DNA of 64,000 nucleotides from Cordia subcordata (Eukaryota > Streptophyta > Magnoliopsida > Boraginales > Cordiaceae), in the NCBI GenBank assembly GCA_028554755.1, contig JAPTOF010000001.1, forward strand, positions 40,567,501-40,631,500. Direction: 5' to 3'. The notes beneath the pieces were generated by a model. The model was not told where the DNA came from. It ran no database searches and worked only from the letters and a program-made list of their open reading frames with translations. The position numbers were made by a program, and so were the translations under genes. Position 1 is the stretch's first letter, and each line of letters begins with the position of its first letter. Shown here piece after piece: positions 23,494 to 36,100 of this stretch.

Positions 23494-23930
23494 AATACTC
23501 CATGCCCTCAAAAAGATAATAGTAGAAATGCTCAGGACATATATGTACAAACTAACCATCATTTGATCCTTAGTAAAGGTTATTTCTATTGTCATAATTA
23601 CAAGCTGCAATCATCTTAAAATGATGAATTATACACATGCACAATTCTCTAATTCAAAGAAAAAAGTTTGCTTCCAGTTTGCAGTTACTTGTTTCAAATT
23701 TCAAACTTCACTATTTACACTATACAAATATATACACAATTTGTAACCTTTCTGCCCAGAGAACATGAGCACCACAATTTCCCCATCTCCAATAACAAAT
23801 CCTTACACTTCTTTAATCAACCATGAATCAGTAAGTTACTATTGCACAGATGACATAAAAGATAACAAACAGAGAAGTGTATGCATACTGCATATATAGA
23901 TTTCACTTACTATGGTGTGCTTTGGCCTAA

Positions 23931-26064
23931 TTACCATTGCGCACACGTACGTTCAGGTACAGATATTGATACGCGTAGCACCTCATGAATGACACCTCGA
24001 TGCAGCACCGCAAGGACTTCTGTTTCTTTGGCTGTTGCAAGATCTTCCAAAGAGATGTTACGAGTATTGGCCTCGTCTCGCAGGCGGAAGCCGTAAAACC
24101 ATCTGCCAAGCTTCCACCATCGGACGCATACTTGCCTCTCTAAAATCCTGCTTTTCCTAAGAGCTTCAGATATGCATCCCACCTAGCAGCAAGTAAACGA
24201 GTTCATTATTCCAGAGTCACATTGGGATGCACTCTGGGTTTCTTTGAATCAGAGCACTACTTGCCCAATAAAGATAGGCCGACCTAGCCTACTTAATCCC
24301 ATGAACAAAAGCAAGAAACTTAATCCCATGAACAAATGCAAGAAAGTTCGTTAGTTCTTTAAGGTATTAAAACCCACATAGCAATGCAAAATATCTAGAT
24401 TATCAACAAATAGGCCCTACTGTCAATGACAGCAGAGACATACAACAGACAAGTAATTATCACTTGCATAAAATTTGTAACTTTTTCTCCAGTACAGAGG
24501 AAATATCAAGCATCAACTACAGAACATGGTCTAAATTGATCTTAACAAATGCCTCTTGTAATTTAAAGATTAGATGAAGAGGACATCCAATTCAGTAATA
24601 AAAAGAGAGTCACATTCTCATTCTCTATTGATATGCATACAATTGAACTCCAAAATTCATGAGAAGCTACATAATGAGATTAGCGGAAGCAGAATATTGT
24701 AAGCTTGATGAGGCAAAATCATATTTGAATTTTATAATTGAGACAAAGCAATTTAGTTGATTAACCTTACCGGCACATCAAGATACATAATGCAGTAGTG
24801 CAGGCCAACCAAGTTGAATAGAACATTCAGCTTTGGTTTAAACAAGAACATTTGGACATCTTGGAACCCAAACTGCATTAAACACATATCTTCAATTGCT
24901 TTTAAGTAATATCCACCCTCAATCGATTCACATGATAAACATTGCTTCACAAAATCAACTAAAATGGCCGCTTTCCTTGCCATCTCAGCATGCTTCGCTA
25001 TATACAACCCCCTCCATCCCTACAGCGATTACAGAAAGACCTCAACTTTTCAAACATGGATAAAGCATTCAATCATCTAAGACATAAATATACACCTCCA
25101 CATATGCAGGAGAAGCTTAGAACATTCGGCTTTTGGAGGAAAAGTTCTCTATTTTATTCATCCAGGAATGGGTAGAAATTATATGAATCCCATATTCGTA
25201 TAACTCATCACATGTAACTAATCAGCGAGTAACAACTTTGACTTCGTCTAAAACGAGGTCACTGCAAAAACACTAAAATCATCCCGAAACTAAAAAGCAT
25301 TAAAAATTACCAAGTATGGCATACCTATTGCCAGTATAGATATATCATATAAACTTGATCAAGTATTTCTCCTTGGGCAAATTCAAACATTTCATTTTCC
25401 TACAAATCAAAATATATTATTTGAACTCCAGACATGCGCAATAATAATAATTGGGCTTGTTTGGATTTTTTCTTTTTTAAATTTATGGAAAAGTACTTTT
25501 TTTCGGGGGGAAAAAAGAAACTTTTTTCCAATAAGTATTTCACTTAGATTTCAAAACAAGCTTTAAGACTCTGAAAAGATCGGCTCAGTTTCAGCTTTTC
25601 TCCAGAAGTCAGAATTTTTAGTTTCTCTATTTCAGTTTTAGAATCACACAAAGGATAAGTCTATATAACATCCAATTACAGAAATACATATACACAAGAG
25701 GAATAAAAAGTACAGAGAACCTTGAGATTAGCTGAATAATCATGATCAAGAACAAGACCAGGCCATCTGTGTTTGCATAGAGCTTCCCACACACAATCAG
25801 ACCCACATAGCTCCCGCCAGAACCTGGAGCAACTGCCTAACGAACAAACATCTGACACCTTAAAACATCCAGAAAAACAATTTTTTAGGGAAAAAAAATC
25901 ATAAACCCATAATTAAGAATTGCATTCAAATCATCTTAACCATAAAAAAATCAAATACATATAAGGAAAAAAAAAAAGAAAAATTCAAGAACCTGGAGGG
26001 ATGAGATAATCTTGAAGGCTACATCATGAGGCAGAGAATTTTGTGATGCTGTTTCAGGGCTCAT
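23931..26064 (-). CDS. Small F-box protein (four exons, 236 aa)
   Basis: Exons right to left: 26064-25993, 25858-25721, 25019-24771 and 24182-23931, all phase 0 and GT-AG, giving 236 residues and a TAA stop. Residues 10-56 form an F-box (LPHDVAFKIISSLQ, then VSDVCSLGSCSRFWRELC, then VWEALCKHRWP), expected to bind a SKP1-type adaptor in an SCF ubiquitin ligase. The rest has no Kelch or LRR repeats; it carries a conserved-looking middle (KQCLSCESIEGGYY) and C-terminal block (RKSRILERQVCVRWWKLGRW, then FRLRDEANTRNISLEDLA). I recognise the layout as a plant F-box protein with an uncharacterised C-terminal domain, not a specific named one. A G-box CACGTG lies 76 bases upstream of the ATG. The gene looks intact. 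Confidence 0.88.
25453..25620. mobile_element. Partial Tourist-like MITE in an F-box gene intron
   Basis: Only the left terminus (TGGGCTTGTTTGGATT) and adjacent T-rich arm of the family described at 33781 are recognisable. The right terminus is lost. It sits in the intron between the second and third F-box exons. Confidence 0.5.
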
Positions 26065-26139
26065 GTTTCTGGGTTGTGCTTAGAGTCTTTCGGTGCATAG
26101 TGAACTAAAAATGGTAAACATAATAGTGTAAGAGAGACA

Positions 26140-26145
26140 CACGTG
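26140..26145. promoter_or_regulatory. G-box in the F-box gene promoter
   Basis: CACGTG within ACACGTGGGC, 76 bases upstream of the F-box start codon. It is a typical bZIP/bHLH site in plant promoters. Function is inferred only. Confidence 0.4.
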
Positions 26146-26204
26146 GGCATAGCTTGAGCTTAGCTTTGTGTCTTGCCGATACGACACGTAAAGGTAACAA
26201 GTAA

Positions 26205-27535
26205 GGCCCGTTTAGAGTTTTTTTTTTCATAAAAATAGTATTTTTTTAAGATAAATTATATTAATTATCTCTTATTTTTGCCTCTCATAGCATTCTTATC
26301 TCTTATTTTTTATTTATGACAAATTAATTTTATAATTAATATCTTTGTGTTGCTCTTAGTCTCAATTTGATTTTCTATTAAAAAAATAAGTTAATTATCA
26401 CATGAAGTGTAAATTATACACATTCATCCTTTATCTTTCATTTGTGATATATTAGTCCCATAACTAATAATTTTGTGTTGCTGTTAGTTCTAACTCGATT
26501 TTTCATTTAAAAATCACAATAAAATATCACGTGCACCTCACTTGGATCTCATTTTTGCTTTTTGCGAAGGCTAATACTGTCCGAAACATTAAAACCACAT
26601 GCCAAACTACAAAAGAAAGACTTGGAAAACTCTCTTATGCATTTTGATCATTTTTACATTCTTAAATATAAGATGTTCCTTCACCTTCCATCACCCCAAA
26701 CACCTTTGCAGCTGACACTCTCATAGCATCGCCTCCACATCAACTTCCATCTCCTCTAACTTATACACTGACAAAACTACCAACACATTCCTCTTGGCTT
26801 GTCTCCCCCACCTTTATCCTCATCACAGGCATTCTCACCCCATCATCTACCCCAAATTCTTGACCCTTTCATTGCCTTCCTTCCCTTCCAAGCCCTCTAG
26901 CACAACTCTCCATCAGATACTTCACTGTAATATTAATATAAGGTTGTTTCCAACAATTTTCCTATTTTTTTAAATTTAATGATTTCAATGATTTTTTTTA
27001 TATTTCAGGATCCTTATTCTCAGCTATACTCCAATAGGTCTCCTATTTTTACCAATCACTAAGTTTAATGAATCTCTATTTTAGTTTTGCTTCAATCATT
27101 TTTCAATTAATTATGGAGCTAATATGTTTTTAATGAAAAATCAAGTTGGGACTAAGAGCAATACAAAATATTAGTTATAGGACTAATATGTCACAAATGA
27201 AAGAGAAGGGACAATTAGTGTAATTCACACTTTGAAAAATAAATTTTAATGTATTTGGAAGATATTAAAATTGATACATGAGAAGCACGTGATATTTAAC
27301 ATGTTTTTCTAATGAAAAATCAAGTAGGGATTAATGGCGACACAATAATATTATTTATAGGACTAATTTGTCAAAAATAAAAGATAAGGGATAAGAATAT
27401 TATGAAAAGCAAAGATAAGGGGACAATTGATGTAATTTACCCATTCAAAGTTAAAATTTTTATTTTCTCCCAAAATAAAACCTTTTTCAGAAGTTATAGA
27501 ATTTTTTTTAAAAAAAAGCCAATAGAAACGAGCCC
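26205..27535. mobile_element. 1.33-kb Tourist-bounded element with long inverted arms and a C-rich core
   Basis: The ends GGCCCGTTTAGAG and, read inward from the right, GGGCTCGTTTCTATTGG resemble the small Tourist-like MITEs. TAA flanks both sides (26202-26204, 27536-27538). Arms at about 26240-26560 and 27110-27440 are inverted copies, each made of two diverged subrepeats around TTAGT(C/T)CCATAACTAATA-like words. The core at 26580-26930 is unlike the arms: C-rich, purine-poor and without a usable frame. Non-autonomous. Confidence 0.7.
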
Positions 27536-29582
27536 TAAGGCCACGAGGCTTCACGACAAAAAAAAAAAAGAAAAGAAAAAGAAAAAAAAAACTGGGAGGT
27601 GTATAATTTAGTCAAAGAATAAATTGTTAAAATGGTTAAACAAATTTTTATCTAGACTAGATAGGAGAAGAAAAAGAAAAGGAATGATAATTTTAAATGA
27701 CAAATTACTTAAATATTTTTATTTTTTTATAATAAAATTTTCATTTGAGGTCGAGTTACACCAAATTTTTTTGAAAATTATAAATCTATTGGCATAATGG
27801 TATGTTGCAACATACGTTCCAAATTAGTTAAGGGCCATGAAATATATGCTACCGAAGGACATAAATTCAATACTAGGAAATTTGTTGTTTTGTTAAGGGT
27901 ATATTTTGAATTGTTTAAAAATTTATTGTTTTGTTAATAGAAAGTTATTATTCACTCAACTCCCAAAACCTCCCTTTCAACTGCTCCCTCCAGAAAACTC
28001 CGTCGGAAGCAAAAAAATTTTTCCCCGGCCTTTTGGCCGCCGGCCTTCTCTGTTTTTCTTGTTTTTTTCCCTATTTTTCTCTTGGTTATCTTTTTATGCT
28101 TTTCACTTTTGTTTCCTATGATTGTACTGTGATGTTCTACCCCAGATTTTTCCTATAAAATTTTTTTCTACCAAATCTCGGAATGCATTGCATTTCAAAG
28201 TTTTGGGTGCTTATTTGGTTTCCTACAGATACTGATCTCTATTCTTCTTACATGGATTCTCGCGTTTATCACTACAGATTTAATCGTTTATCTCCTCTCT
28301 TTGTTTGTTTCCACCATAATTGGTAACTTTGTTATTGCAAAAACAAGTTTGTAGTTCATTTTGGGGATTGATTTAGCTATAATTGTGCCCTTCTCTTAAT
28401 GTTTGGGTTGGTGATGTAAGGATATCATATGGGTTTACTTGGTTGGATTGCTTTTAGTGATGTATATTTTGCAAAAATTTTTTGATAATAAAAGATGGTG
28501 CTTCTGCAATAGTTCTGGCTCTACCTTTGTTGTCTTGGTTTTAGTTTTTTGTTGTAGTTGCTGTGTATTTCTTAGCTAGGTCTATCTGGTATAATTATAT
28601 ATTTTTTTGCTTTATCAAGGAAGTTTGATTGTGACAAATTTTTTTTTATTTAAAAATAATACGGGAAATTAAAATTAGTACTCATCAATTTTTAGTTTCA
28701 ATTTGTCACACCCCAAATTAGAGAGATGGCAAAATCCCTTCCCTTCTTTTCCTTTGTTTTTGTGTCACACCCCAAATTAGAGAGATCGCAAAATTAGTAC
28801 TCATCAATTTTTAGTTTCAATTTGTCACACCCTAAGTGTTTTTTAAAAAATATTTTTTGAAAAGAATTGAAAAAAGTTTTATTTGAGTTTTGTTAAAGTT
28901 TTAGTCCTTTTGAAAGTCAAGGCAAATAATTATTATAAAAAAGATTTATTTTTTTCAGAAAAGAAAAAAGTGCGTTTTTTTAATTTTACAAGGGGGCAAA
29001 GCCAAATTAAATAGTTTCAAGAAAAAAGAAACAATCCAAACAAATTCTTTATATATTTACATTTTAACCTTATAAATAACAGTGACCAAAAAAAGAATTG
29101 GGGAAATAACCTAACATTTTTCGATTGCGGCGAAAGAAAAAAAAAAAGATAATGACCAAAAAAGAATTGGGGGAATTACTTAACATCTTTCAATTGTGGA
29201 AAAAGAAAAAAAATTAAAAAAACAATGACCAAAAAAAAAAAAATGGGGAAATTACCTAACACCATTCAATTGTGGCAAAAGAAAGAGGACATATCAGTCT
29301 GTGCCATAGGGCTTGGAAAATTGGAAAAGGAAAGGAGAATTTAATTAGTCATTTTATAATTCAAATGAATCATGGATCAATTTAATTAGTCATCATGTAT
29401 TAGGAGTACTATGTACTCCTTATTTGAAACTTATAGATCTTGATTTTGAATTATTATTAGAGTTAAATAAAAAATAACTATTGATCCTCTTAAAAGAAAA
29501 GAAAACAAAAATTTTTTATGAAGGCCAACCATTTTTTACAAAAAAAAAAAAAGAATACTTACCCTTTTTAAATATTAAACTA
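27536..29582. other. Intergenic region with simple and direct repeats
   Basis: Mostly A/T-rich. A GC-rich island with GGCCGCCGGCC at 28028-28050 lies in a pyrimidine-rich stretch with no supported frame. At 28680-28835 the phrase AGTACTCATCAATTTTTAG plus GTCACACCCCAAATTAGAG is repeated. At about 28830-29048 an old Tourist-like MITE copy keeps only its right end (CAATCCAAACAAA). Confidence 0.45.
29077..29285. repeat. Three tandem copies of a roughly 72-bp unit
   Basis: Each copy begins (A)GTGACCAAAAAA or AATGACCAAAAAA, continues GAATTGGGGAAAT(A/T)AC and CTAACA, and ends in a CAATTGTGG-A-rich tract. Confidence 0.85.
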
Positions 29583-31271
29583 GAGGGTAAATTGTTCTAA
29601 AGGTCACCGATTTATTTAGTTATTCTTGTTTTGACCATTAAATTATTTTTGATTTCAAAAGGGCCATTAGTTTTTCAAAATGGTCTTATTTAAGCCATTT
29701 TATTAAAAAAAAACTTAACAAATTGTGGTGAAAATATAAGTACTTAAAAAATTAAGTGAATTCAATATTTTTTCTTAAAAATTAAGTGACTTCAGTATTT
29801 TTTCTTTTTAATTAATTTTCAATCTTCTTTTTCTTTTCCTATCTCATTATTCTTCTTATTTTCTTTTCTTTTTTTCCTTCTAACCTTTTTTTTTTCTCTT
29901 TGAATTTTTGTCTTTTTACTTTCTTGTTTTCATAAGATAATAAATTACATGTATTTTTTTTGTTCCAAATTTTTTTATTTTACTTCGGCTAAAAACAAAA
30001 AATTGTAATAACAAAACAATTGTTACGATCAAGAAGGCAACACTTTCGTTATGAGGGGTGCGCTTCATATGATTTGGTGTTTTATTTAAAAAATTAAAAT
30101 AATAGTAATAGTTTTATTAAAAAAGGGTAAATTATTCTAGAGGTCACTAAATTATTTAATTAGTCCTGTTTTGACCGTTGAACTATTTTTGGTTTCAAAA
30201 GGGCCATTAGTTTTTCAAAATAGTCTCCTTTAAGCCATTCTATTAAAAAACTTAATAAATTGTAGTGAAAACATAAATACTTAAAAATTAAGTGACTTTA
30301 GTATTTTTATTTTTAATTTTTAATTAATTTTCAATCTTCTTTTTTTTTTTTCTATCTCTTTATTCTTTTTATTTTCCTTCTAAACTTTCTCTTTTTTTTT
30401 TTCTCTTTCAACTTTTCCTTTTTGACTTTTTTGTTTTTATAAGATAATAAATTACATATAATTTTTTTGTCTTAAATTTTTTTATTTTACTTTGGCTAAA
30501 AACAAAAAATTATAATAATAATGCAATTGTTGCAATCACAAGGGGAACACTTTCATTATAAGGGGGTGCACTTCATATGATTTGGTGTTTTATTTTTAAA
30601 AAAATAATAGTAACAATTTTATTAAAAAATAGAGCACCTCTCGTACAAACGTAGACCTGCCACCAACTTAAGGTATATTTAAGTTTGATTCTCCTATTAT
30701 GTTATTAAAAATTAATTTTTGATTCAAAATATTGAATATATCTATTTAATATAAAAGAACCTCTTATAACAAGATGCCAAATCATATGAGGTGCATTTAA
30801 CCTCTTATAACAATATGCCAAATCATACGAGGTGCATCTTTTTATGACAAAATATTTCTTTTGTGATCGTAATGAGTGCATTTTTATTATAATATTTGGT
30901 TTTTAGCCAAAGTAAAATAAAAAATTAGGACAAAAAATAATTAAAATTTATTATCTTGTGAAAACAAGAAAGTAACACAAGCAAAAGTAGAAAGAGAAAA
31001 AAGAGAGAAAAGAGAGAATAAAAAAATAAAAGAATAAATAAATATAAATAAAATGATATTTAAAATTAATTAAAAACTAAAAAGAAAAAAAAAACTAAAG
31101 TCACTTAATTTTTAAGTATTTATATTTTCACCACAATTTGTCAAGTTTTTCAATGGAATGGCTTAAATAGGACCATTTTGAAAAACTAATGATTATTTTG
31201 AAGTCAAAAATAATTCAATGGTCAAAACAAAACTAGATTAATAGTTTAGTGACCTTTAGAATAATTTGCTC
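29583..31271. mobile_element. 1.69-kb composite TIR element: two direct plus one inverted copy of a 0.5-kb unit
   Basis: The terminal sequence GAGGGTAAATTGTTCTAAAG matches the inverse of the right end (GAGCAAATTATTCTAAAG), and TAAACTA flanks both sides (29576-29582, 31272-31278). Inside, the unit starting at 29583 is repeated in the same direction from about 30122 and in reverse from about 31271 back to 30740. All three share AAAAGGGCCATTAG-type and CATATGATTTGGTGTTTTA words. A 40-bp piece is further duplicated at 30770-30840. No coding capacity. Confidence 0.75.
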
Positions 31272-31278
31272 TAAACTA

Positions 31279-32051
31279 GATAACCCGCACCAGAAACTAT
31301 ACTGTAACCCTTATTTTATTGGCCTAACTTTGTTTTATTAATTTGGCATGCTAGTTGGGTTAATGAAAGTAGTCTATTCATTACTGATTTGTGTTTAAAT
31401 CACTACTAAAGTCAATAATTAACTTCCAAGTTAAATTTTTCTACACACCAAAAAAAATATGTAAATTTTCTGAACTTCTGTATGTATTTCAAATAAATAA
31501 ATATTTAATTGTCAAAACAAAAAGTTGGATATCATTCCTTTGGAAATATCAAAATCTCCTACCTCACATTCCGATATGAACATTCTTGTAGTTATCCAAT
31601 CAATAAAGGGATTGCTTTCTTCAGTTACTTACATATCTTTCTCTCTAACAACTGACATGTATCAGATTATGCTATAAGACTAGATTAAACTCTAATATGT
31701 ATGGGCTAGAAAACATAGATTGTGACAGTCCAAGCTCAACTATTAGCTTGATACCATATTGAACCTAATTAATTAGTTCAAAATACTTAAGTTCGTGATA
31801 ACAATAATAATGAACTCAAGCCATTATAAAGTACACATAAATATCATACAATTCGATGTGGGAGGGGGTTACACAGACTATATGTGTTAGTTTTATAACA
31901 AGGAGAATTCTTCTATCCGGATTTATAAATGAGGGCGTGAAATTAGGCAGATCATGTTCTGCATTTTTCTAATTTTTGTATCGAGCAATTTTTTGTCATA
32001 CAGATGATCTCTTATCTTTTTCTTTTTCTTTTTTGTATGACTAGAATTCAA

Positions 32052-32100
<49 letters not shown>

Positions 32101-33168
32101 CAAATCGCCTCTCGTTATAGTTAGGTATAATAAGATCAGATGAAGCAACCCACAAAATATATTAAAATGCTTGTTCAAGGTCATAGCCAATTTGTGTCAA
32201 CTTCATGAATATACCACTGTGTGAACACTCTGGTTTGACCATTCAATCACTTTCGCTACACGTGATGTTTGATTATATATACATTTTAGTGTTCAAGTTC
32301 TTTTGATGATCAAGTCTAAAAGCAAGCCACTACTGTGGAAGAATATGTCAACCTTTGATGTATTCTCATTGGAAAATTTGATTTCTAAAGTATATAGTCA
32401 AATTATACCATTTTCACATATCAAATTGCTGTCCTACTTGACATATCTCATGAATAGAAAATGCCTTTTTCCAACAATTTGACCTCTAAAATATCGTCTA
32501 ATATTTTGATAATTAATTTGGCCCCAAACTGTTACCTTTACATGTAGATGCAACAGTGATTTAGTTCCAACTAATGAGCAGGTATTGTTATACATTTAAT
32601 TTTTTCCTAATTATAGGGGTTTGATCTACAAAATTTTTGCTATTCGGACGAGGTTGGAGAACAACTTCGGTTATCTAACATAGTATTATCTTTTATATTT
32701 GGATGAGGTGGTTTTTTTCCCCCAAGTATGAGTTAGGGGTATCTCCAAGTCATATTCGACTTGAGACCAATTTATTTGGAGCCAAGAACAGTGAAGGAAA
32801 AAATTTTCCAAATCCCAAATCCCAACAAGTACGTTTTTGGAGGCTTAAACTTGTGTTATCCTTTTTACTGGAATTGAGACCACTACCATTCAACCAATAA
32901 CTTGTTAGTGGACGAGGTGGTTTCTATTATTCAAACACAGAATGTTTGGATTGAATCAAAATCTAATAGTGTCACGATCCATTCAGTATAAAACAAATAA
33001 TTCAATTCAAAATGTAAATACAAACACGAATTAGGTTACAATAATTACCCAATCAAGCAACTAAAAGTCTTAAACTGCCACACAAAACAAATCAAACTAA
33101 AATGATTCATATATATATATAACACAAACTACATTATAGACTAGCCCATGATGATTTTTGCTTGTATT
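31279..33168. other. Intergenic region upstream of nothing and downstream of CASPL A
   Basis: A/T-rich, with a (TA)n microsatellite at 32053-32097. A stretch at 31725-31900 (GACAGTCCAAGCTCAAC... GATGTGGGAG) resembles repeat-family sequence common in plant genomes. CASPL A 3'UTR should occupy the right end. No gene is supported. Confidence 0.45.
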
Positions 33169-36100
33169 TTAATTATTTCTAGGGATCTTCTTAGAGAGAG
33201 CATAGATGTTGAGCAAAACAAGCAAGACTAGCACAATGGAAGCAACCAATGCGACTGCCACAGAACTCCCAATGTGCCTGCAGAATTTATCATATATGCT
33301 GCATATCTTTGTCCATCCAGTGTGAGAGTTGCCTTTTAAGCCTATGTAAGCCACTGCTCCTGCTGCTCCTGTTGCCGCAGATACAATCCCCAGCAGCAAC
33401 TGCATCATGGGAAAAAATGGTATCGCAGAGTTAAATATGTAATAAGTGCGTCTCGAAATTTATTTCTTACGTCTATAATACTAACTCGTAAATTGTACTC
33501 ATATCGTGTCTCGCACTTACCACGTCCAGTATTACGAGATGTGACAAGAGCTTTGTTGGCATGTTGCGCTTCAAGAGAGCAAAGAAGGATAAGATTGTTG
33601 TGATAATGCTGTAAAGGCCAGCTACTGAAAGTGCTGCGATAAAGTATCTGCATAATCAATCAAAATATAAGGGTTATTATAAATTTTTTTTTTTAAAAAG
33701 AAGGGGAGCCCTGAACTGAAATTGAAATAAATAATTGTTCTGATGGAACCTTCTCTTCTACTGTAGATTGGTGACATATAGGGCCTGTTTAGATTGGTTT
33801 TTTTCAAGAAAAAGTACTTTTATCCCTCAAAAAGTTACATCAATTTTGCAATAACTATTTAATTTGGCTTCCAAAAAAGTTAAAACTCTAAAAAAGCTCA
33901 AATACAACTTTTTTAGAAGCCAGAATTTTTAACTTCTAAAAAAAAGTTATTTTTCAAAAGCTATTGAAAAAAACCAATCCAAATGGGCCCATAATTTGAC
34001 AAATTAAGGTAAAAATCTTTTGAGTAATGTTCATATATTTTGGCTAGTTGAAAAATTATCATTGTTAGTCGTTATAAAGGAAATTATATTTAATAGTGGT
34101 GCATTGTTTAAATTTTATCATAATTGTATGAATTAGTTAACCTAGGTTGCAAAACAAACCTATATATATGTTTATTCAACAACATATTTTATATAATAGA
34201 TAAAAACAGATTCCAACAACAATAATATTATTTGGCAGTTTTTGCCATTGAAAGGTAAGGTTAGATCTAGAGTAAATTGCATATTACCCTTTGTACTCTA
34301 ATCTATGTTCACTATACTTTTATAGTATCAAAACTAGCTAATTACCATCTGTACTCTGATTTCTGTGGACCTTAACCCTCTGTCATATCAAAACTAGCTA
34401 ATTACTCTTGAAGTTTTTAAAAGTGTGCAAAATATCCCTTGTCTTCATATATTTCAATGGGTATTTTACACACTTTTAAAAACTTTAAGAGAGTAATTAG
34501 CTAGTTTTGATATTATAGATAGTATGATGCACATAGGTCAAACTACAGGGAATAATTAGTTAGTTTTGATACTATAAAAAGTATGGTATATATAAGTTAG
34601 AGTATAAGAAGATAATATGTAATTTATTATTAGATTTATAATAAACTTATTCATGACCGGCTTATACCTCACATTTTGAAGATTTCTAATTTGTTTTGGC
34701 ATGTATCATTAATTGGCCATTTAATATCCAGACAAAGGTGCTGAGTCATAGTTAATTAAAAGGCATGGAAAAAACAAAAAGATATAGAGAGAGTGGCTCA
34801 ACTTCGGAGTTTGTAGTCGTAAGGGTGCATTGAATGTAGTATTGAAGGTTGGTATGGTTTACCTTTTAAAAAAAGCGTTTCTTTAAATAATTGTTTTTAA
34901 AAAGAAAATAATTTCTGAAAAAGTTAAAACCGAATTCTTTTTAGAGTATAACTTTTCTAAAAGACTATCAACATACTCATTACACAACAAAAATATTTTT
35001 TTCTAAACGAAAGTATCCTCTAATTGGAAAAGCTAATATAAATGGACTCTAAGTAACGTGTCTTATGATAGAAACATAAGAAAGTAGGAAAAAAACAAAA
35101 GTGGGTGAGTCGACTCTATGCTTTCTTGTTTTCTAGCTTGTATTAAATTCTTGCAAATAGTGTTAATTGGAAGAATATTGGTGAAGAAGCATAACATCAT
35201 CTAGAAGGAACTAAAGAAAATTTTCACATGTAGAGTTTGAAAATTGCAAAACGGTAGTTACGTTCTGCTAGAAGGTTAAGGAAAAAGCAAAAAGCATAGA
35301 CAAAAGTTGGAAAAGAAACAATTGAACTGCATGCTGCTTTCCAAGAACATTTATAAAATACCACATGGCTTTCTTTTAAAATAATCCATTCTGCCCCCAG
35401 CCACTACATACCAAGTGAAACAAATTAAAAATATGGTCTAAAAATTTTAGAATAACGTAATCAAGAACAATCTAGGCTCATTGACTGATATCATCACTTA
35501 TGGGTTCATTTGGATTGGCTTTTTTTTAAAAGTGTTTTTTTTAATAACTTTTGAAAATAATTTTTTTTAGAAGTTAAAAATTCTGGTATCTTAAAAAAGC
35601 TATATTTGAGCTTTTTCAGAATTTTAGCTTTTTTAAAAACAAAATCAAATAATTATCGTAAATTTAATGTAACTTTTTAGAAAAAAAAATATTTTTTCTT
35701 GAAAAAAGAAACCAATCCAAACATGCCCTATGCATAGGCAATTAATAAACTATTGCCAGAAAGCGCTTAACTAGCTAGCTAGAATATAGTAGCTGCATCA
35801 ACTTAATTCTGATTGTTTTAACAAGGTTAAATGTCTTAGGTGTGAAGAATTAATCTAGACTAGAACATACAAAGAATTTATTGATGAAACAAAATAATGA
35901 CCTACGATACGTAGGGATGGATATGAGTTGGTTGATTGGTGTTTTTTTTTTTTTTTGAATATATAAATAATTCTTGGATTAAATTTTTAGCTGACCGAAC
36001 CAATTGGTCCGGATTTCCTAGAGCTATAGTTGGTTTTGGTTTAACTGAAACCGGACCGTGAATAAAAAATGTACATGTTCTTTCTGTGTATAAAACTTGG

